Origin: DATGEP01 sp035310125 | Lineage (GTDB): Bacteria > Chloroflexota > Ktedonobacteria > Ktedonobacterales > JADMIN01 | Direction of reading: 5' to 3' | Assembly: GCA_035310125.1 (NCBI GenBank) | Contig: DATGEP010000062.1 | Span: forward strand, 1 to 64,000 | DNA length: 64,000 nucleotides | Shown: one piece after another, positions 7,916-17,556 of the stretch | Layout of the letters: each line of letters begins with the position of its first letter | Numbering within the stretch: position 1 is the first letter of the stretch | The notes under the pieces: generated by a model | The model's database searches: none | Told to the model about the DNA's origin: nothing | What the model saw: only the letters and a program-made list of their open reading frames with translations | Made by a program: the position numbers and the translations under genes

Positions 7916-9997
7916 ATGGAAAAGTCGCGTCGAGCCAAAGTTGCTGACACGAGTGTTATTGCCACGAAGTATGAGCATCTTGAGGCGCTCGTAGATGGGC
8001 AATGCCAGGTATTAGAGCTGATCGCCCAGGAGCTTCCTCTTCCGCGCATTCTAGATGCCATCGCTCGCTGGGCCGAAACGCAATCGCACGAGGGTTTGCT
8101 TGCGTCACTCCTTCTTGTTGATACTGACGGTAAACACTTCGCCTACGGCGTAGGTCCCAGTCTGCCGGATGCGTACATCCATGCATTGCAAGGACTAGCG
8201 ATCGGGCCTGCCGCTGGTTCCTGTGGAACCGCCGCATACATCAAGAAGATGGTCATTGTCGAAGACATAGCGACAGACCCGCTCTGGGAGCAATATCGTG
8301 ACCTCGCCTTGCCGCATGGGTTACGAGCCTGCTGGTCAACGCCGCTGATCGCGAAGACTGGCGACGTATTGGGCACGTTTGCGCTGTATTACCGAATACC
8401 TCGGCTGCCCACGGCTGATGACCTCCAAATCATTCGACTTGTGTCGCGCACGGCGATTCTTGCTATCGAGTACCTGCACGTTGAAGAAGAGCGTGCTCGG
8501 CTTTTGGCCAGCGAGCGGCAAGCTCTACAAAAAGCTCAGGCAGAGCGGCAACGTTTGTATGACCTCTTGATGGAAGCCCCAGCGGCTATCGCCGTCGTAC
8601 GCGGCCCAGCGTATGTCTTCGAGCTAGCCAATCCGTTGTTCATGCGGGGTATTGGTATGGGTAGAGACGTCCTAGGCAGGCCGATTCGCGAGGCGTTGCC
8701 CGAGCTGGAAGGCCAGGGCATCTATGCTGTACTGGATCAGGTATATGGGGGCGGCGAAACCTTTGAAGGCACGGAGCTGCTGTTCAAACTGGATAGAAAT
8801 AGAAACGGGAAGTTGGAGGACAGCTATTTCAACTTCGCCTGCCAGCCGACGATGAATGATAACAATAGAGTGAGCGGCGTTCTGATACACGCGGTTGACG
8901 TGACTGAGCTGGTGCGGGCGCGCGAGCGGGCGCGGGAAAACGAAGAGTGGTTCCGTACGCTTGCCGATAATATTTCTCAATTCGCGTGGATGGCGGATGA
9001 GACTGGCGCCATTTTCTGGTACAACAAGCGGTGGTACGAGTACACTGGGACGACCCTGGAAGACGTGGCAGGCTGGGGCTGGCAGAAAGTGCATCATCCC
9101 GATCACGTCGAGCGTGTCGTCAACAAGATTAGCGCGTGTTTCCAGAGTGGAGAGCCCTGGGAGGACACCTTTCCGCTGCGGGCCAAGGACGGGGAGTATC
9201 GCTGGTTTCTTTCCAGAGCGATACCTATCCGGGACGGGTCTGGTAAAGTCGTCCGGTGGTTCGGCACGAACACTGACGTGACGGAACAACGCCAGCTTGA
9301 GCAACAGAAGGATGACTTTATCGGCATCGCGAGTCATGAGCTAAAGACGCCGGTGACGAGCCTGAAGGCGTACGCGCAATTGCTTGCGCTTCAGTTCCGC
9401 AGGGCGGGAGACACGCGCTCAGCGGAGATGTTGGGACGAATGGATGGTCAGATGAATAAGCTGACCAGGCTCATCGGGGAGCTGCTCGATGAGACCAATA
9501 TCAAGGAGGGCAGGCTCCTGCTTCAGATGTCCACGTTCGACTACGGTGCGCTCGTGGGGGAAATTATCGAGGATGTACAGCGGACGGTGGCGCGGCATAC
9601 TATCATCTGTGAGTGCGTGCCAGCGGTCACCATCTCGGGCGATCGCGAGCGGATTGGCCAGGTTCTGACGAACCTGCTCACGAATGCCGTGAAATACTCG
9701 CCACATGCGGATCAGGTCATTGTGACGACTTCGCTCGACGGTGAGGAGGTTGTTACCAAAGTACAAGATTTTGGCATTGGCATTGCCCAGCAGAAACAAA
9801 CACAGGTGTTTGACCGATTCTTTCGCGTTCAGGCAAGGGAGCTGGGAACATACCCAGGGCTTGGTCTGGGTCTTTACATCTCGGCGGAGATCGTAAGGCG
9901 TCATCATGGGCACATCTGGGTCGAGAGTGAGGAAGGGAAAGGCTCTACTTTCGCCTTCTCATTGCCCCTGGAACTTCCCGCGACGAGCAAGGGGTAG
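7916..9997 (+). CDS. GAF-PAS-PAS sensor histidine kinase
   Basis: 693 residues from the ATG at 7916 (GGAG eight bases upstream). There is no membrane segment, so this is a cytoplasmic sensor. A GAF domain (about 35-185; GSCGTAAYIKKMVIVEDI, GLRACWSTPL) is followed by a coiled coil, a first PAS domain (about 205-320) and a second PAS with PAC (about 330-455; ADNISQFAWMADETG, WFGTNTDVTEQ). The HisKA domain has phospho-acceptor His474 in ASHELKTP. The HATPase domain has its N box (LTNLLTNAVKYS), G1 (VQDFGIGI) and G2 (GLGLGLYIS). The next gene, eight bases on, is its probable response regulator. Confidence 0.93.
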   Translation: MEKSRRAKVADTSVIATKYEHLEALVDGQCQVLELIAQELPLPRILDAIARWAETQSHEGLLASLLLVDTDGKHFAYGVGPSLPDAYIHALQGLAIGPAAGSCGTAAYIKKMVIVEDIATDPLWEQYRDLALPHGLRACWSTPLIAKTGDVLGTFALYYRIPRLPTADDLQIIRLVSRTAILAIEYLHVEEERARLLASERQALQKAQAERQRLYDLLMEAPAAIAVVRGPAYVFELANPLFMRGIGMGRDVLGRPIREALPELEGQGIYAVLDQVYGGGETFEGTELLFKLDRNRNGKLEDSYFNFACQPTMNDNNRVSGVLIHAVDVTELVRARERARENEEWFRTLADNISQFAWMADETGAIFWYNKRWYEYTGTTLEDVAGWGWQKVHHPDHVERVVNKISACFQSGEPWEDTFPLRAKDGEYRWFLSRAIPIRDGSGKVVRWFGTNTDVTEQRQLEQQKDDFIGIASHELKTPVTSLKAYAQLLALQFRRAGDTRSAEMLGRMDGQMNKLTRLIGELLDETNIKEGRLLLQMSTFDYGALVGEIIEDVQRTVARHTIICECVPAVTISGDRERIGQVLTNLLTNAVKYSPHADQVIVTTSLDGEEVVTKVQDFGIGIAQQKQTQVFDRFFRVQARELGTYPGLGLGLYISAEIVRRHHGHIWVESEEGKGSTFAFSLPLELPATSKG

Positions 9998-10004
9998 TAA
10001 CCAA

Positions 10005-10400
10005 ATGCGAGAGGCTGGTGCTGATTGGAGCATGCGGCAGTCGGGCAGAAGAAAGACGATCCTCATCGCCGATGATGAGCCGGGAATCGTTGACGCGGTG
10101 GAGGCGCTTCTGCTGGAAGTCGGATATGCCGTTCAAACGACATTTGACGGCAACACCATTAGCCAGTTTCGCGACGGGTATCCCGACCTGATACTACTCG
10201 ATATCCAGATATCTGGCAGCGACGGCAGAGACATATGCCGGCAGCTCAAGAGCGCGGAGCAGACGCGGTGTATTCCGGTCATCATCTTCTCCGCGAGTCG
10301 GGATACTGCACGCATCGCGAAAGAGGTTGGCGCCGATGACTATATCACCAAGCCGTTTGATCTGAGCCAACTGCTTGAGAAAATTGAGAAGCATATCTAG
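10005..10400 (+). CDS. Single-domain response regulator (REC only)
   Basis: 131 residues from the ATG at 10005, eight bases after the kinase stop. The receiver domain has the acidic pair (IADDEPG), phospho-acceptor Asp66 in LILLDIQ, the Thr/Ser position (IIFSASR) and conserved Lys116 in YITKPFD. No output domain follows, so the signal must pass to another protein through a phosphorelay or protein contact. Tight spacing to the kinase supports a cognate pair. Confidence 0.92.
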   Translation: MREAGADWSMRQSGRRKTILIADDEPGIVDAVEALLLEVGYAVQTTFDGNTISQFRDGYPDLILLDIQISGSDGRDICRQLKSAEQTRCIPVIIFSASRDTARIAKEVGADDYITKPFDLSQLLEKIEKHI

Positions 10401-10467
10401 CATACACGGACAGGCGCCTTGGTATGCCTGGATGCTGGCGCTCGGTCGCTGGCCAGATGGTGAAAAG

Positions 10468-10517
10468 AGCCCGCTTTTCGCTCCCTGTTCTCTGGGCAAG
10501 GGAGCGAAAAGCGGGCT
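10468..10517. terminator. Bidirectional terminator, 18-bp perfect stem
   Basis: AGCCCGCTTTTCGCTCCC (10468-10485) is the exact reverse complement of 10500-10517, with a 14-nt loop. It lies between the convergent response regulator and isocitrate dehydrogenase genes and carries a T-rich/A-rich block inside the stem. Confidence 0.8.
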
Positions 10518-10535
10518 GGTGGTAGGCTGGCGCCG

Positions 10536-11624
10536 TTAGCGTCCTTCGCGCATGCGCGCGATGATCGCATCGGCGACCTGTGACGTGCCAACTGATGTCG
10601 GGTCATCCGGGCGTGGCTTCAGATCGTAGGTGACATACTTGCCCTCGGCGATGATCGAAGACATCGCCTTTTCCATTCGGCTAGCCGCGTCGCGCTCGCC
10701 CAGGTGGCGCAGCATGAGTACGCCGGAGAACATCATCGCCATCGGATTGACTTTATTCTGACCGGCATATTTCGGGGCGCTCCCGTGGACTGGCTCGAAG
10801 ACGGCATAGTCCGCGCCGATATTCGCGCCCGGCGCCACACCCAAGCCACCGATCAGCCCGGCGGAAAGATCCGACAAAATATCGCCGTAGAGATTGGGCA
10901 ACACCAGGACATCGTACAACTCTGGCTTCTGCACGAGCTGCATGCACATGTTGTCTACGATGCGGTCCTCAAACTGAATGTCTGCATACTCCTTAGCAAC
11001 TTCCTGCGCCACAGACAGGAACAGCCCGTCCGAGAACTTCATGATATTCGCCTTATGGACGGCGGTCACTTTGCGGCGCCCATTGGCACGGGCGTAGTCG
11101 AACGCAAACTTGACAATACGGCGGCTGCCCAGCACGGAGATGTACTTGATACTGATGGAAGCTTCTTTGGAGAGCTTGGTCCCTGTTGTGCGCCCAATGA
11201 AATCCACCAGCTCTTCCAGCTCCGGTGTGCCCTTCTGGTACTCGATGCCGGCGTACAGGTCTTCGGTGTTCTCCCGAACGATAATCAGATCAATGTCCGA
11301 ATACCGGGAGCGCAGGCCAGGATATGACTTGGCGGGGCGCAGGTTAGCGAACAGATCGAGACTCTTGCGCAGGGCTACGTTCGCGCTCCGAAAGCCTTTG
11401 CCAACGGGAGTCGTGATCGGGCCCTTGAGGCCCACTTTCGTCTTGCGGATAGACTCAATTACATCCTCCGGCAAGACAGTTCCCACCTTTTCCAGCACGG
11501 CCAATCCCGCTTGATGGACGTGCCAGTTGAATTGTACGCCCGTCGCTTCCAATACGCGGCGGGTAGCCTCGGTGATTTCGGGGCCCGTCCCATCGCCTGG
11601 GATCAGTGTGATGTCGTATGGCAT
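10536..11624 (-). CDS. icd: Isocitrate dehydrogenase, NAD-dependent type
   Basis: 362 residues, typical for the isocitrate/isopropylmalate dehydrogenase family. It opens with YDITLIPGDGTGPEI. The substrate loop KSLDLFANLRPAKSYPG and catalytic Tyr region ENTEDLYAGIEYQ fit isocitrate rather than isopropylmalate. The metal-binding Asp residues are in LYGDILSDL, and the dinucleotide loop is FEPVHGSAPKYAGQNKVNP. It converts isocitrate to 2-oxoglutarate in the TCA cycle. A homoisocitrate or isopropylmalate dehydrogenase role is less likely from the ENTEDLY motif. Confidence 0.88.
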   Translation of the reverse strand: MPYDITLIPGDGTGPEITEATRRVLEATGVQFNWHVHQAGLAVLEKVGTVLPEDVIESIRKTKVGLKGPITTPVGKGFRSANVALRKSLDLFANLRPAKSYPGLRSRYSDIDLIIVRENTEDLYAGIEYQKGTPELEELVDFIGRTTGTKLSKEASISIKYISVLGSRRIVKFAFDYARANGRRKVTAVHKANIMKFSDGLFLSVAQEVAKEYADIQFEDRIVDNMCMQLVQKPELYDVLVLPNLYGDILSDLSAGLIGGLGVAPGANIGADYAVFEPVHGSAPKYAGQNKVNPMAMMFSGVLMLRHLGERDAASRMEKAMSSIIAEGKYVTYDLKPRPDDPTSVGTSQVADAIIARMREGR

Positions 11625-11833
11625 GTACCTCAGCTACCTCCAACATGTGGTGCCCACACACGAGTGTGTTCTTGGACGCAAAACAGCTGGTCCAGGGATT
11701 GACGGGCTATGAATAAGCGCGACTTTATCCTGCGGGCCACAATTTATTATAGCATCGTGCCAACAAGACGCATGTGATCGCTGCTTCTGTCGCACCGCAC
11801 GGCGTTTCATGCTACGCGACGCTCGCAACGTAC

Positions 11834-12667
11834 CTATCCGCCCGTGAGAATGCCAGAGAATGTCGCCACTTCCAAACCGTCCGCTCGCAGCCGCGCGACA
11901 TACGGGTTGATGCCGACACTGTCGCCCGCGATGTGACCCATCACCAGGATATTTCCCGCGACTCCCTCGCGGGCCAGACGCTGCGCATCCTCCAGCGGAA
12001 AGTGGATGCAGCACACCGTATTCACGCCATGCGTAAGATAGGCGCGGACGACGGCATAGCCCCCGTTGGTGTAGGCGCCGTGAGACACGACGGCACGACC
12101 GGCGCGCGCGTCCCATTGTCCCAGAGGAACCTGCATCTCGGTGCGCGCGACGGCGAACTCCGGCAGCGCCAGTAGCGCCTCGCGCAGATCGGCCACACTG
12201 GCATCGGGTTGGTTACTCAGTCGCTGATCCACCGTCTGCTGCATAATGCGCCGGCCCACCGCATCAAGTGGAGAGTGGATGTTCAGGAATGGCATTTCCA
12301 ACAGACGCGCCACCGAGGCCACGTGGTCATAGTTCTCGCGCTGCGCCGCTGCCTTGAATGCGACAACACGCGCCGCAATCGCTGCTTCGGCGACATCCGC
12401 CGGGACGCCCGCTGCGGTCATTTGTCGCACATGCTTGCGATAGACATCCCAGTACGGACCGGCAAATCCGGCGGGATGATGCGCGATAACGGCGGAATAT
12501 CCAAGCTGGCGCGCCATGAATAGCTCCGCCGCGCCCACATCTATGCCCATCAGCACATGGTTGATGCGCGTGCCTGGATGGTAGATCGCGCAATCACCAG
12601 GCATGCGCTCCATCCCGGCCATCTCCAGCGCAATCGCCATGAGCCGCTCTGTTGTCACCGCCGCCAT
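11834..12667 (-). CDS. Nif3-like (DUF34) dinuclear metal protein
   Basis: 277 residues. It has the family pattern LMGIDVGAAELFMARQLGYSAVIAHHPAG with the HHP metal ligands, and a C-terminal half ending NILVMGHIAGDSVGINPYV, which supplies the second His-containing metal site. Members form hexameric toroids with two metal ions per subunit. Biochemical role is not settled; some are linked to cyclohydrolase-like reactions. It is 209 bp downstream of nothing else on its strand and precedes icd in transcription order. Confidence 0.75.
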   Translation of the reverse strand: MAAVTTERLMAIALEMAGMERMPGDCAIYHPGTRINHVLMGIDVGAAELFMARQLGYSAVIAHHPAGFAGPYWDVYRKHVRQMTAAGVPADVAEAAIAARVVAFKAAAQRENYDHVASVARLLEMPFLNIHSPLDAVGRRIMQQTVDQRLSNQPDASVADLREALLALPEFAVARTEMQVPLGQWDARAGRAVVSHGAYTNGGYAVVRAYLTHGVNTVCCIHFPLEDAQRLAREGVAGNILVMGHIAGDSVGINPYVARLRADGLEVATFSGILTGG

Positions 12668-12716
12668 GTTCTGCCTGCCTTTAGCGCTCGTAGGCGCGCC
12701 ACGTCACATGCATCGC

Positions 12717-13199
12717 TCAAGTAACATCGAGATCCATTCCGTTGCCTTGCGCAAAACCTAAGCTCTCATACAGCGGTCGTCCCATATCTGATGCCCAGAG
12801 CACGAGGCGATCTATGCCGTCTGCGCGCGCATCCTCGATCAGCATGCTCATCAGCCGCCGCGAAATACCGCGACGGCGATACGCTGGCTGTGTGAACACA
12901 CTGGAGACAACACCGCGCTTGCGATGAAAATTCACGGTTGATGGGGGCATCATCCACCAGATGAGCGTCACGCTGGCAACGGGCTCGCCATCAGAGAAGG
13001 CGATCCAGGCGCGGTGGGTGCGTCGCTCCATGGCCTCTCGGACTGAGGCAGCGTATACCTCCACATATTGCTCCTGAGTCAACCGCTCGCCCCGCTCAGG
13101 GTGCCACTCCATTTCCATATCCCAGCGGAGGCTCGCTAACGCCGGAATATCGTCTATAGTCGCCACGCGACAGGAAATCGCGGCATCGTCAACAGGCAT
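12717..13199 (-). CDS. GNAT-family N-acetyltransferase
   Basis: 160 residues from the ATG at 13199, chosen because GGAGG lies just upstream; an in-frame ATG at 13289 has none. Motif D/A of the GNAT fold is clear: GVVSSVFTQPAYRRRGISRRLMSMLIEDARADGI, with the acetyl-CoA pyrophosphate loop (Q/RxxGxG/S variant) in RRRGIS. The C-terminal beta strand is LVLWASDMGRPLYESLGF. The substrate cannot be inferred. Confidence 0.88.
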   Translation of the reverse strand: MPVDDAAISCRVATIDDIPALASLRWDMEMEWHPERGERLTQEQYVEVYAASVREAMERRTHRAWIAFSDGEPVASVTLIWWMMPPSTVNFHRKRGVVSSVFTQPAYRRRGISRRLMSMLIEDARADGIDRLVLWASDMGRPLYESLGFAQGNGMDLDVT

Positions 13200-13378
13200 C
13201 ACTGCCTCCATATTGGGGAAGTGTCTCGATATACCAAACGGGTATATATCGCCTTCCCGCGTCTCTATACCACTATTGATGCACAGCATCCCGTGGCGCC
13301 GCTATTTGAGGCAGCACATCCGGCGGGCCAGCGCGTCATCCAGCCGTATGCTTCATCGAGACGTGGGGCGCCGCCACG

Positions 13379-14986
13379 TCATAATCTATCTGAATGAGGG
13401 TGCGAATTGTGCGTCTCTCCGGCGATCAGTGTATGGCCTGTCATGCGCTCCGGCTGTGGAATGCCCATTAGCTCCAGAATCGTCGGCGCCACGTCGGCCA
13501 ATATTCCGTTGCGGCGCAGCACCGCGTTCGGCCACTGCGGCACCACGAAGTAGAACGGCACAGGATTCGTCGTGTGCGAGGTCAGTGGCTTGCCGGTATC
13601 GTACTCGACAAGCTGCTCCGCGTTGCCATGATCCGCCGTGATGAGCACCGCGCCACCCTGCGCCAGCGCCGCCTCGACGACCTTGCCCACGCCGTCGTCC
13701 ACCGCTTCGACGGCTTTCACCGTCGCCTCCAATATGCCAGTATGGCCCACCATGTCGGCATTGGCGTAATTCATCACGACGAAGTCGTACGTCCCGCTCT
13801 TGATCCGCTCGACGGCCTCAGCCGTCAGAGTTGGCGCGCTCATTTCTGGCTGGAGGTCGTAGGTCGCCACTTTCGGCGAAGGCACCAACAAGCGGTCTTC
13901 GCCGGGAAACGGCGCTTCCCGTCCGCCGTTGAAGAAGAACGTGACGTGCGCGTACTTCTCCGTCTCGGCGGTGTGAAACTGCCTGAGGCCGCGATCCGCC
14001 AGAATCTTTGCGAGCGGCAAATCCACGTTGTCCGCCGGGAAGGCGACATCCACCGGCAGGCCGGACTCATACTCAGTCATGGTCACGAATTCGAGATCGT
14101 CAAGCTTCGGCCCTCGCGCGAACTTTCCTTCGGATTGCTGCGGCAGCTCCGCAAGGACGAACGCTTTTGTCAGCTCGCGGCCCCGGTCTGAGCGAAAGTT
14201 GAAGTACACCACACTATCGCCCGGCTCGACGATTGTCACCGGCCGGTCGCCGTCCATCAGCACGACGGGCTCGATGAACTCATCCGTGACCTTGCGGTCA
14301 TACGATTCTGCAATCGCCGCCACCGGGTCAACAGCGCGGTTGCCCTCGCCACGGGTCATCGCCCAGTAGACGCGGGCCACGCGGTCCCAGCGGTTGTCGC
14401 GGTCCATCGCGTAGTAGCGACCAGAGATGGTGGCAACGCGGGCCAGGTGCTCGCCGCCAATCTCCTTTGCGCGGGCCACCAGCGCCTTCATGTATTCGAC
14501 GGCGCCGAATGGTGAGGTATCGCGCCCATCCGTGAAAGCGTGGATGTAAACACGCTCGATCTCGTGACCCGCCGCAAGCTTCAGGCACGCCTCCAGGTGG
14601 CTCTGGTGCGCATGGACACCACCGGGACCGATCAACCCGCAGAAGTGCAGCTTGCTGCCGTTCGTCTTGACATGCTCCACCGCCTTGAGCAGCGCGGGAT
14701 TGGTGAAAAACGTGCCGTCATGGATCGCCGCCGAGACGCGGGTAAACTCCTGTAACACACGCTTGCCGGCGCCGATGTTAATGTGGCCAACCTCGGAGTT
14801 GCCCATTTGCCCTTCGGGCAGCCCTACCGCTGGTCCGGAGGTTGCAATCTGGGTGTGGGGCCACTGGCGCTCGATGCGGTCGAGATTGGGCTTGCGGGCG
14901 AGTGCGATGGCGTTCGCGTCAGCGCGGGGATTGATGCCGTAGCCGTCCATCACGACGAGCACGAGCGGGCGAGGAACAGCGGCCAT
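13379..14986 (-). CDS. gpmI: 2,3-bisphosphoglycerate-independent phosphoglycerate mutase
   Basis: 535 residues from the ATG at 14986, which has AAGGAG upstream. It has the alkaline-phosphatase fold with metal ligands: N-terminal LVVMDGYG, the phospho-Ser in QMGNSEVGHINIGAG, and C-terminal TADHGNAEQ and SHTTNPVPF. The insert that binds phosphoglycerate is present (IHAFTDGRDTSP, SGRYYAMDRDNRWDR). It interconverts 3- and 2-phosphoglycerate in glycolysis and gluconeogenesis and needs Mn. Length and motifs are complete. Confidence 0.97.
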   Translation of the reverse strand: MAAVPRPLVLVVMDGYGINPRADANAIALARKPNLDRIERQWPHTQIATSGPAVGLPEGQMGNSEVGHINIGAGKRVLQEFTRVSAAIHDGTFFTNPALLKAVEHVKTNGSKLHFCGLIGPGGVHAHQSHLEACLKLAAGHEIERVYIHAFTDGRDTSPFGAVEYMKALVARAKEIGGEHLARVATISGRYYAMDRDNRWDRVARVYWAMTRGEGNRAVDPVAAIAESYDRKVTDEFIEPVVLMDGDRPVTIVEPGDSVVYFNFRSDRGRELTKAFVLAELPQQSEGKFARGPKLDDLEFVTMTEYESGLPVDVAFPADNVDLPLAKILADRGLRQFHTAETEKYAHVTFFFNGGREAPFPGEDRLLVPSPKVATYDLQPEMSAPTLTAEAVERIKSGTYDFVVMNYANADMVGHTGILEATVKAVEAVDDGVGKVVEAALAQGGAVLITADHGNAEQLVEYDTGKPLTSHTTNPVPFYFVVPQWPNAVLRRNGILADVAPTILELMGIPQPERMTGHTLIAGETHNSHPHSDRL

Positions 14987-15313
14987 AGCGTCGAATGCTC
15001 CTTGTATCTTTCGAGTATCTCGTTTCAGGTTGTCTGTTTGATGCGATCCGTGTCGGTTCGCCGGCTGGCAGTGGCGCAGCGTCCGCCAGTTGCGCCAACC
15101 TCCGTATACCATAGCAGAGCGCGGGAGTCCCGGCTACCTGGGACGAGAGAAGCGAGAGGCCAGCGCTGCACACCCAATGAGCACATTCACCCGGGCGCAT
15201 AGGGTGTGCTGTGGTATAATACGGCGCGTTCGTGGCGACAGGCGTGGCGAGGCTTGCAGGCACCTGCCGCGTGAGGCGAGCACTCACCCACCAACGCAGC
15301 AGGAGGTCGCAGC
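14987..15313. other. Divergent promoter region between gpmI and lepB
   Basis: No gene is seen here. The region must carry both the gpmI promoter (minus) and the signal peptidase promoter (plus); for the latter, an extended -10 is listed at 15212-15220. Confidence 0.5.
15212..15220 (+). promoter_or_regulatory. Extended -10 promoter element for the signal peptidase genes
   Basis: TGGTATAAT is a consensus extended -10 (TGnTATAAT), 94 bp before the GTG of lepB. No good -35 is seen, which is usual for extended -10 promoters. Confidence 0.5.
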
Positions 15314-15928
15314 GTGGCAGACGCCCGGATCCTTCCGGCGAGAACCGCAGGAAGCACGGCGACGGAGAATCCGTCCAACTTTACCCGTGAGATTCTTGAA
15401 ACGGTCATACTCACCCTGCTGATTTTCTTTGCCATCCACTTCTCCATCCAACCCTACTTCGTGGATGGGCCTAGCATGCAGCCCAATCTCCACACCGGCG
15501 ACCTCGTGATGGTTAATCTGCTATCATATGATTTCGGCACACCTCAGCGTGGTGATGTGATCGTGTTCCACCCACCTGACGAACCCAAATTGCAATATGT
15601 CAAGCGTATTATCGGCATTCCCGGCGATACCGTGACGGTTACGCCCACGGCCGTCTATGTGGATAACGTGAAGCTCAGTGAGCCGTACATTTATCCGCTA
15701 GCAGCTGGCCAGGACGAGAGTCCCGTCGCGATACCGGCGCAGCATCTTGATACCGGCCAGTATTTCGTGCTCGGCGACAATCGGGACAACAGCCGCGATT
15801 CGCGCTACTTCCCCACACCGGTCACGCGGGAAATGATTATTGGTAAGGTGGAATTGGTGGCGTGGCCGTTTAGTGCCATTGAGTGGATGCGCAGCTATTC
15901 GAGCGTGTTCACGAGCGTTCATCAGTAG
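15314..15928 (+). CDS. lepB: Signal peptidase I
   Basis: 204 residues from a GTG with AGGAGG seven bases upstream. One N-terminal membrane segment (about 27-47) anchors an extracytoplasmic S26 protease domain. The catalytic Ser54 is in GPSMQP and the general-base Lys97 in YVKRIIGIPGD. Box E is GDNRDNSRDSR. It cleaves signal peptides from secreted proteins. A divergent paralogue follows 27 bp downstream. Confidence 0.95.
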   Translation: MADARILPARTAGSTATENPSNFTREILETVILTLLIFFAIHFSIQPYFVDGPSMQPNLHTGDLVMVNLLSYDFGTPQRGDVIVFHPPDEPKLQYVKRIIGIPGDTVTVTPTAVYVDNVKLSEPYIYPLAAGQDESPVAIPAQHLDTGQYFVLGDNRDNSRDSRYFPTPVTREMIIGKVELVAWPFSAIEWMRSYSSVFTSVHQ

Positions 15929-15955
15929 TCCGGCGGGGCCGTGAAGGAGAGGGAT

Positions 15956-16555
15956 GTGCGGCAGAAGACCAAAGCGCCGCCGAGCTATCGCACGCTGATG
16001 CAGCGCGCGCATCTGAAGCGAGAGATCGTTGAGACACTGCTGTTTGTCGCCATCATCTTCTTCGTGGTCCATGTCAGCATTCAGACGTTTCTCATCTCGG
16101 ACACCAGCATGCAACCGGCGCTGAATAATGGCGAGCTGGTTATCGTCAACAAGGCATCGTACTTCTTCGGGGGACCCTCGCGCGGTGATGTGGTGCTGTT
16201 CTACGATCCGAACGACATCTCAAGACAATACCTCGCGCGTGTCGTCGCGATTCCTGGTGATACCGTGACGGTTGCGCCCGATTCAGTCGTCGTGGACGGA
16301 AAGACACTCAACGAGCCGTACATTTCCGTGCCTGCCGGAGCATCCGAGAACCCCAAGATTGTGCCGCAGTTCACACTCCTACCTGGCCAGTACTTCGTTC
16401 TGAATGATAGCCGCATCGCGAGCAGCGACTCGCGCACGTTTGGCGCGATTCCTCGGAACAACATCGTTGGTAAAGCAGTGCTGATCTTTTGGCCGGTGAG
16501 CGAGTTCGGCGGCATACCAACCTATCCCGACGTATTCTCCGGCGTCTCGCACTAG
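15956..16555 (+). CDS. Signal peptidase I paralogue lacking the catalytic Lys
   Basis: 199 residues from the GTG at 15956 (AAGGAGAGGG upstream; a GTG at 15941 is in frame but overlaps that site). Same layout as LepB: membrane helix at about 25-46, box B DTSMQPAL with Ser51, box C RGDVVLFYDP, and box D YLARVVAIPGD. The Lys that acts as general base in box D is Ala94 here. Box E, GDNRDNSRDSR in LepB, is NDSRIASSDSR. It is therefore probably not a standard Ser/Lys protease. It may act as a partner or modulator of LepB, or as a binder of signal peptides. The frame is intact and well conserved elsewhere. Confidence 0.85.
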   Translation: MRQKTKAPPSYRTLMQRAHLKREIVETLLFVAIIFFVVHVSIQTFLISDTSMQPALNNGELVIVNKASYFFGGPSRGDVVLFYDPNDISRQYLARVVAIPGDTVTVAPDSVVVDGKTLNEPYISVPAGASENPKIVPQFTLLPGQYFVLNDSRIASSDSRTFGAIPRNNIVGKAVLIFWPVSEFGGIPTYPDVFSGVSH

Positions 16556-16605
16556 GTCAGCCCGCCGCTGAAACTCCGGCCAGCAATGAGAGGAGAACAA
16601 TATAT

Positions 16606-17550
16606 ATGTGGCAGACGCCAGCCGTCGTGTTGCTTCTCCTCCTGCTGCTCGGTTTCATCGCCCTCCAGGCGTTTTGTGTCTGGCGGGCACGGCTGCTGCT
16701 GCGTCCGATCCGGAAGGCGCTTGTGATACGCCCCGCCGATGCTGGCCTCGAAGCCGAAGAGGCGAGGATACCCGGCCCGCGCGGCATGCTCGCCGCCTGG
16801 TATGTGCCACCGCGCAACGGCTGCGTCCTCATCTGCTGTCATGGCATCAACGACAATCGCAGCCAGTGGGTTCCACAGATCGCGCGCTTGCACGAGCGAG
16901 ACGGCTACGGCGCCGTGATGTTCGACTTCGCGGGGCATGGTGAAAGCGAAGGCAACATGGTCACGTACGGTGTCCGTGAGCGGCTGGATGTCGCGGCGGT
17001 GGTCGAGTGGCTGCGCTCGCGGGGCGACGTAGACATGAGCCGCCTCGGTATTCTGGGCTACTCGCTTGGCGCCATCACGGCCACATTGGCAGCGGCGGAG
17101 CTGCCAGAGCTGCGCTGCATGGTCATCGAGAGCGGCTTCGCTGACCTGCAAACCGACATTGGAGCGCTCTTCCATCGCTTTACCGGGCTACCCAGCTTCC
17201 CTTTCGCGAATCTAATCGTCTTTTGGGGGCAGATCCTCTCTGGCGTGCGGCTTGGCGATATTCGTCCGGCGCGTGTGATCGGCCAACTGAGTCCCCGTGC
17301 CGTCTATATCATCTCCGACCTGTGCGACGAGATTGCCAATGAGCCATACGACGGCGAACATCTCTATGCCAGCGCCCGCGAGCCAAAGCGTCTCTGGCAA
17401 CTACCCGATATTGGCCACGTCCGCGCCTTCGAGTTCCTGCCGGACGTATGGATCGAGCGCGTCGGCACCTTTCTTGATGAATATCTAGCCAGCGCGCCCA
17501 TGCTACAAACCATGCGGGCGCCCGATCGCCAGATGGCAAGCGGCGAGTAG
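16606..17550 (+). CDS. Membrane-anchored alpha/beta hydrolase
   Basis: 314 residues from the ATG at 16606 (GAGGAG ten bases upstream). An N-terminal signal anchor (VVLLLLLLLGFIALQAFCVW) precedes an alpha/beta-hydrolase core: CCHGINDNRSQW (oxyanion region), FDFAGHGES, nucleophile elbow GILGYSLGA and C-terminal His in LPDIGHVRAF. This pattern resembles BAAT/DUF1749-like and YqkD-type hydrolases. The substrate is unknown. It follows the signal peptidase paralogue by 50 bp and precedes mutM by six, so the four genes likely form an operon. Confidence 0.85.
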   Translation: MWQTPAVVLLLLLLLGFIALQAFCVWRARLLLRPIRKALVIRPADAGLEAEEARIPGPRGMLAAWYVPPRNGCVLICCHGINDNRSQWVPQIARLHERDGYGAVMFDFAGHGESEGNMVTYGVRERLDVAAVVEWLRSRGDVDMSRLGILGYSLGAITATLAAAELPELRCMVIESGFADLQTDIGALFHRFTGLPSFPFANLIVFWGQILSGVRLGDIRPARVIGQLSPRAVYIISDLCDEIANEPYDGEHLYASAREPKRLWQLPDIGHVRAFEFLPDVWIERVGTFLDEYLASAPMLQTMRAPDRQMASGE

Positions 17551-17556
17551 GAAACG

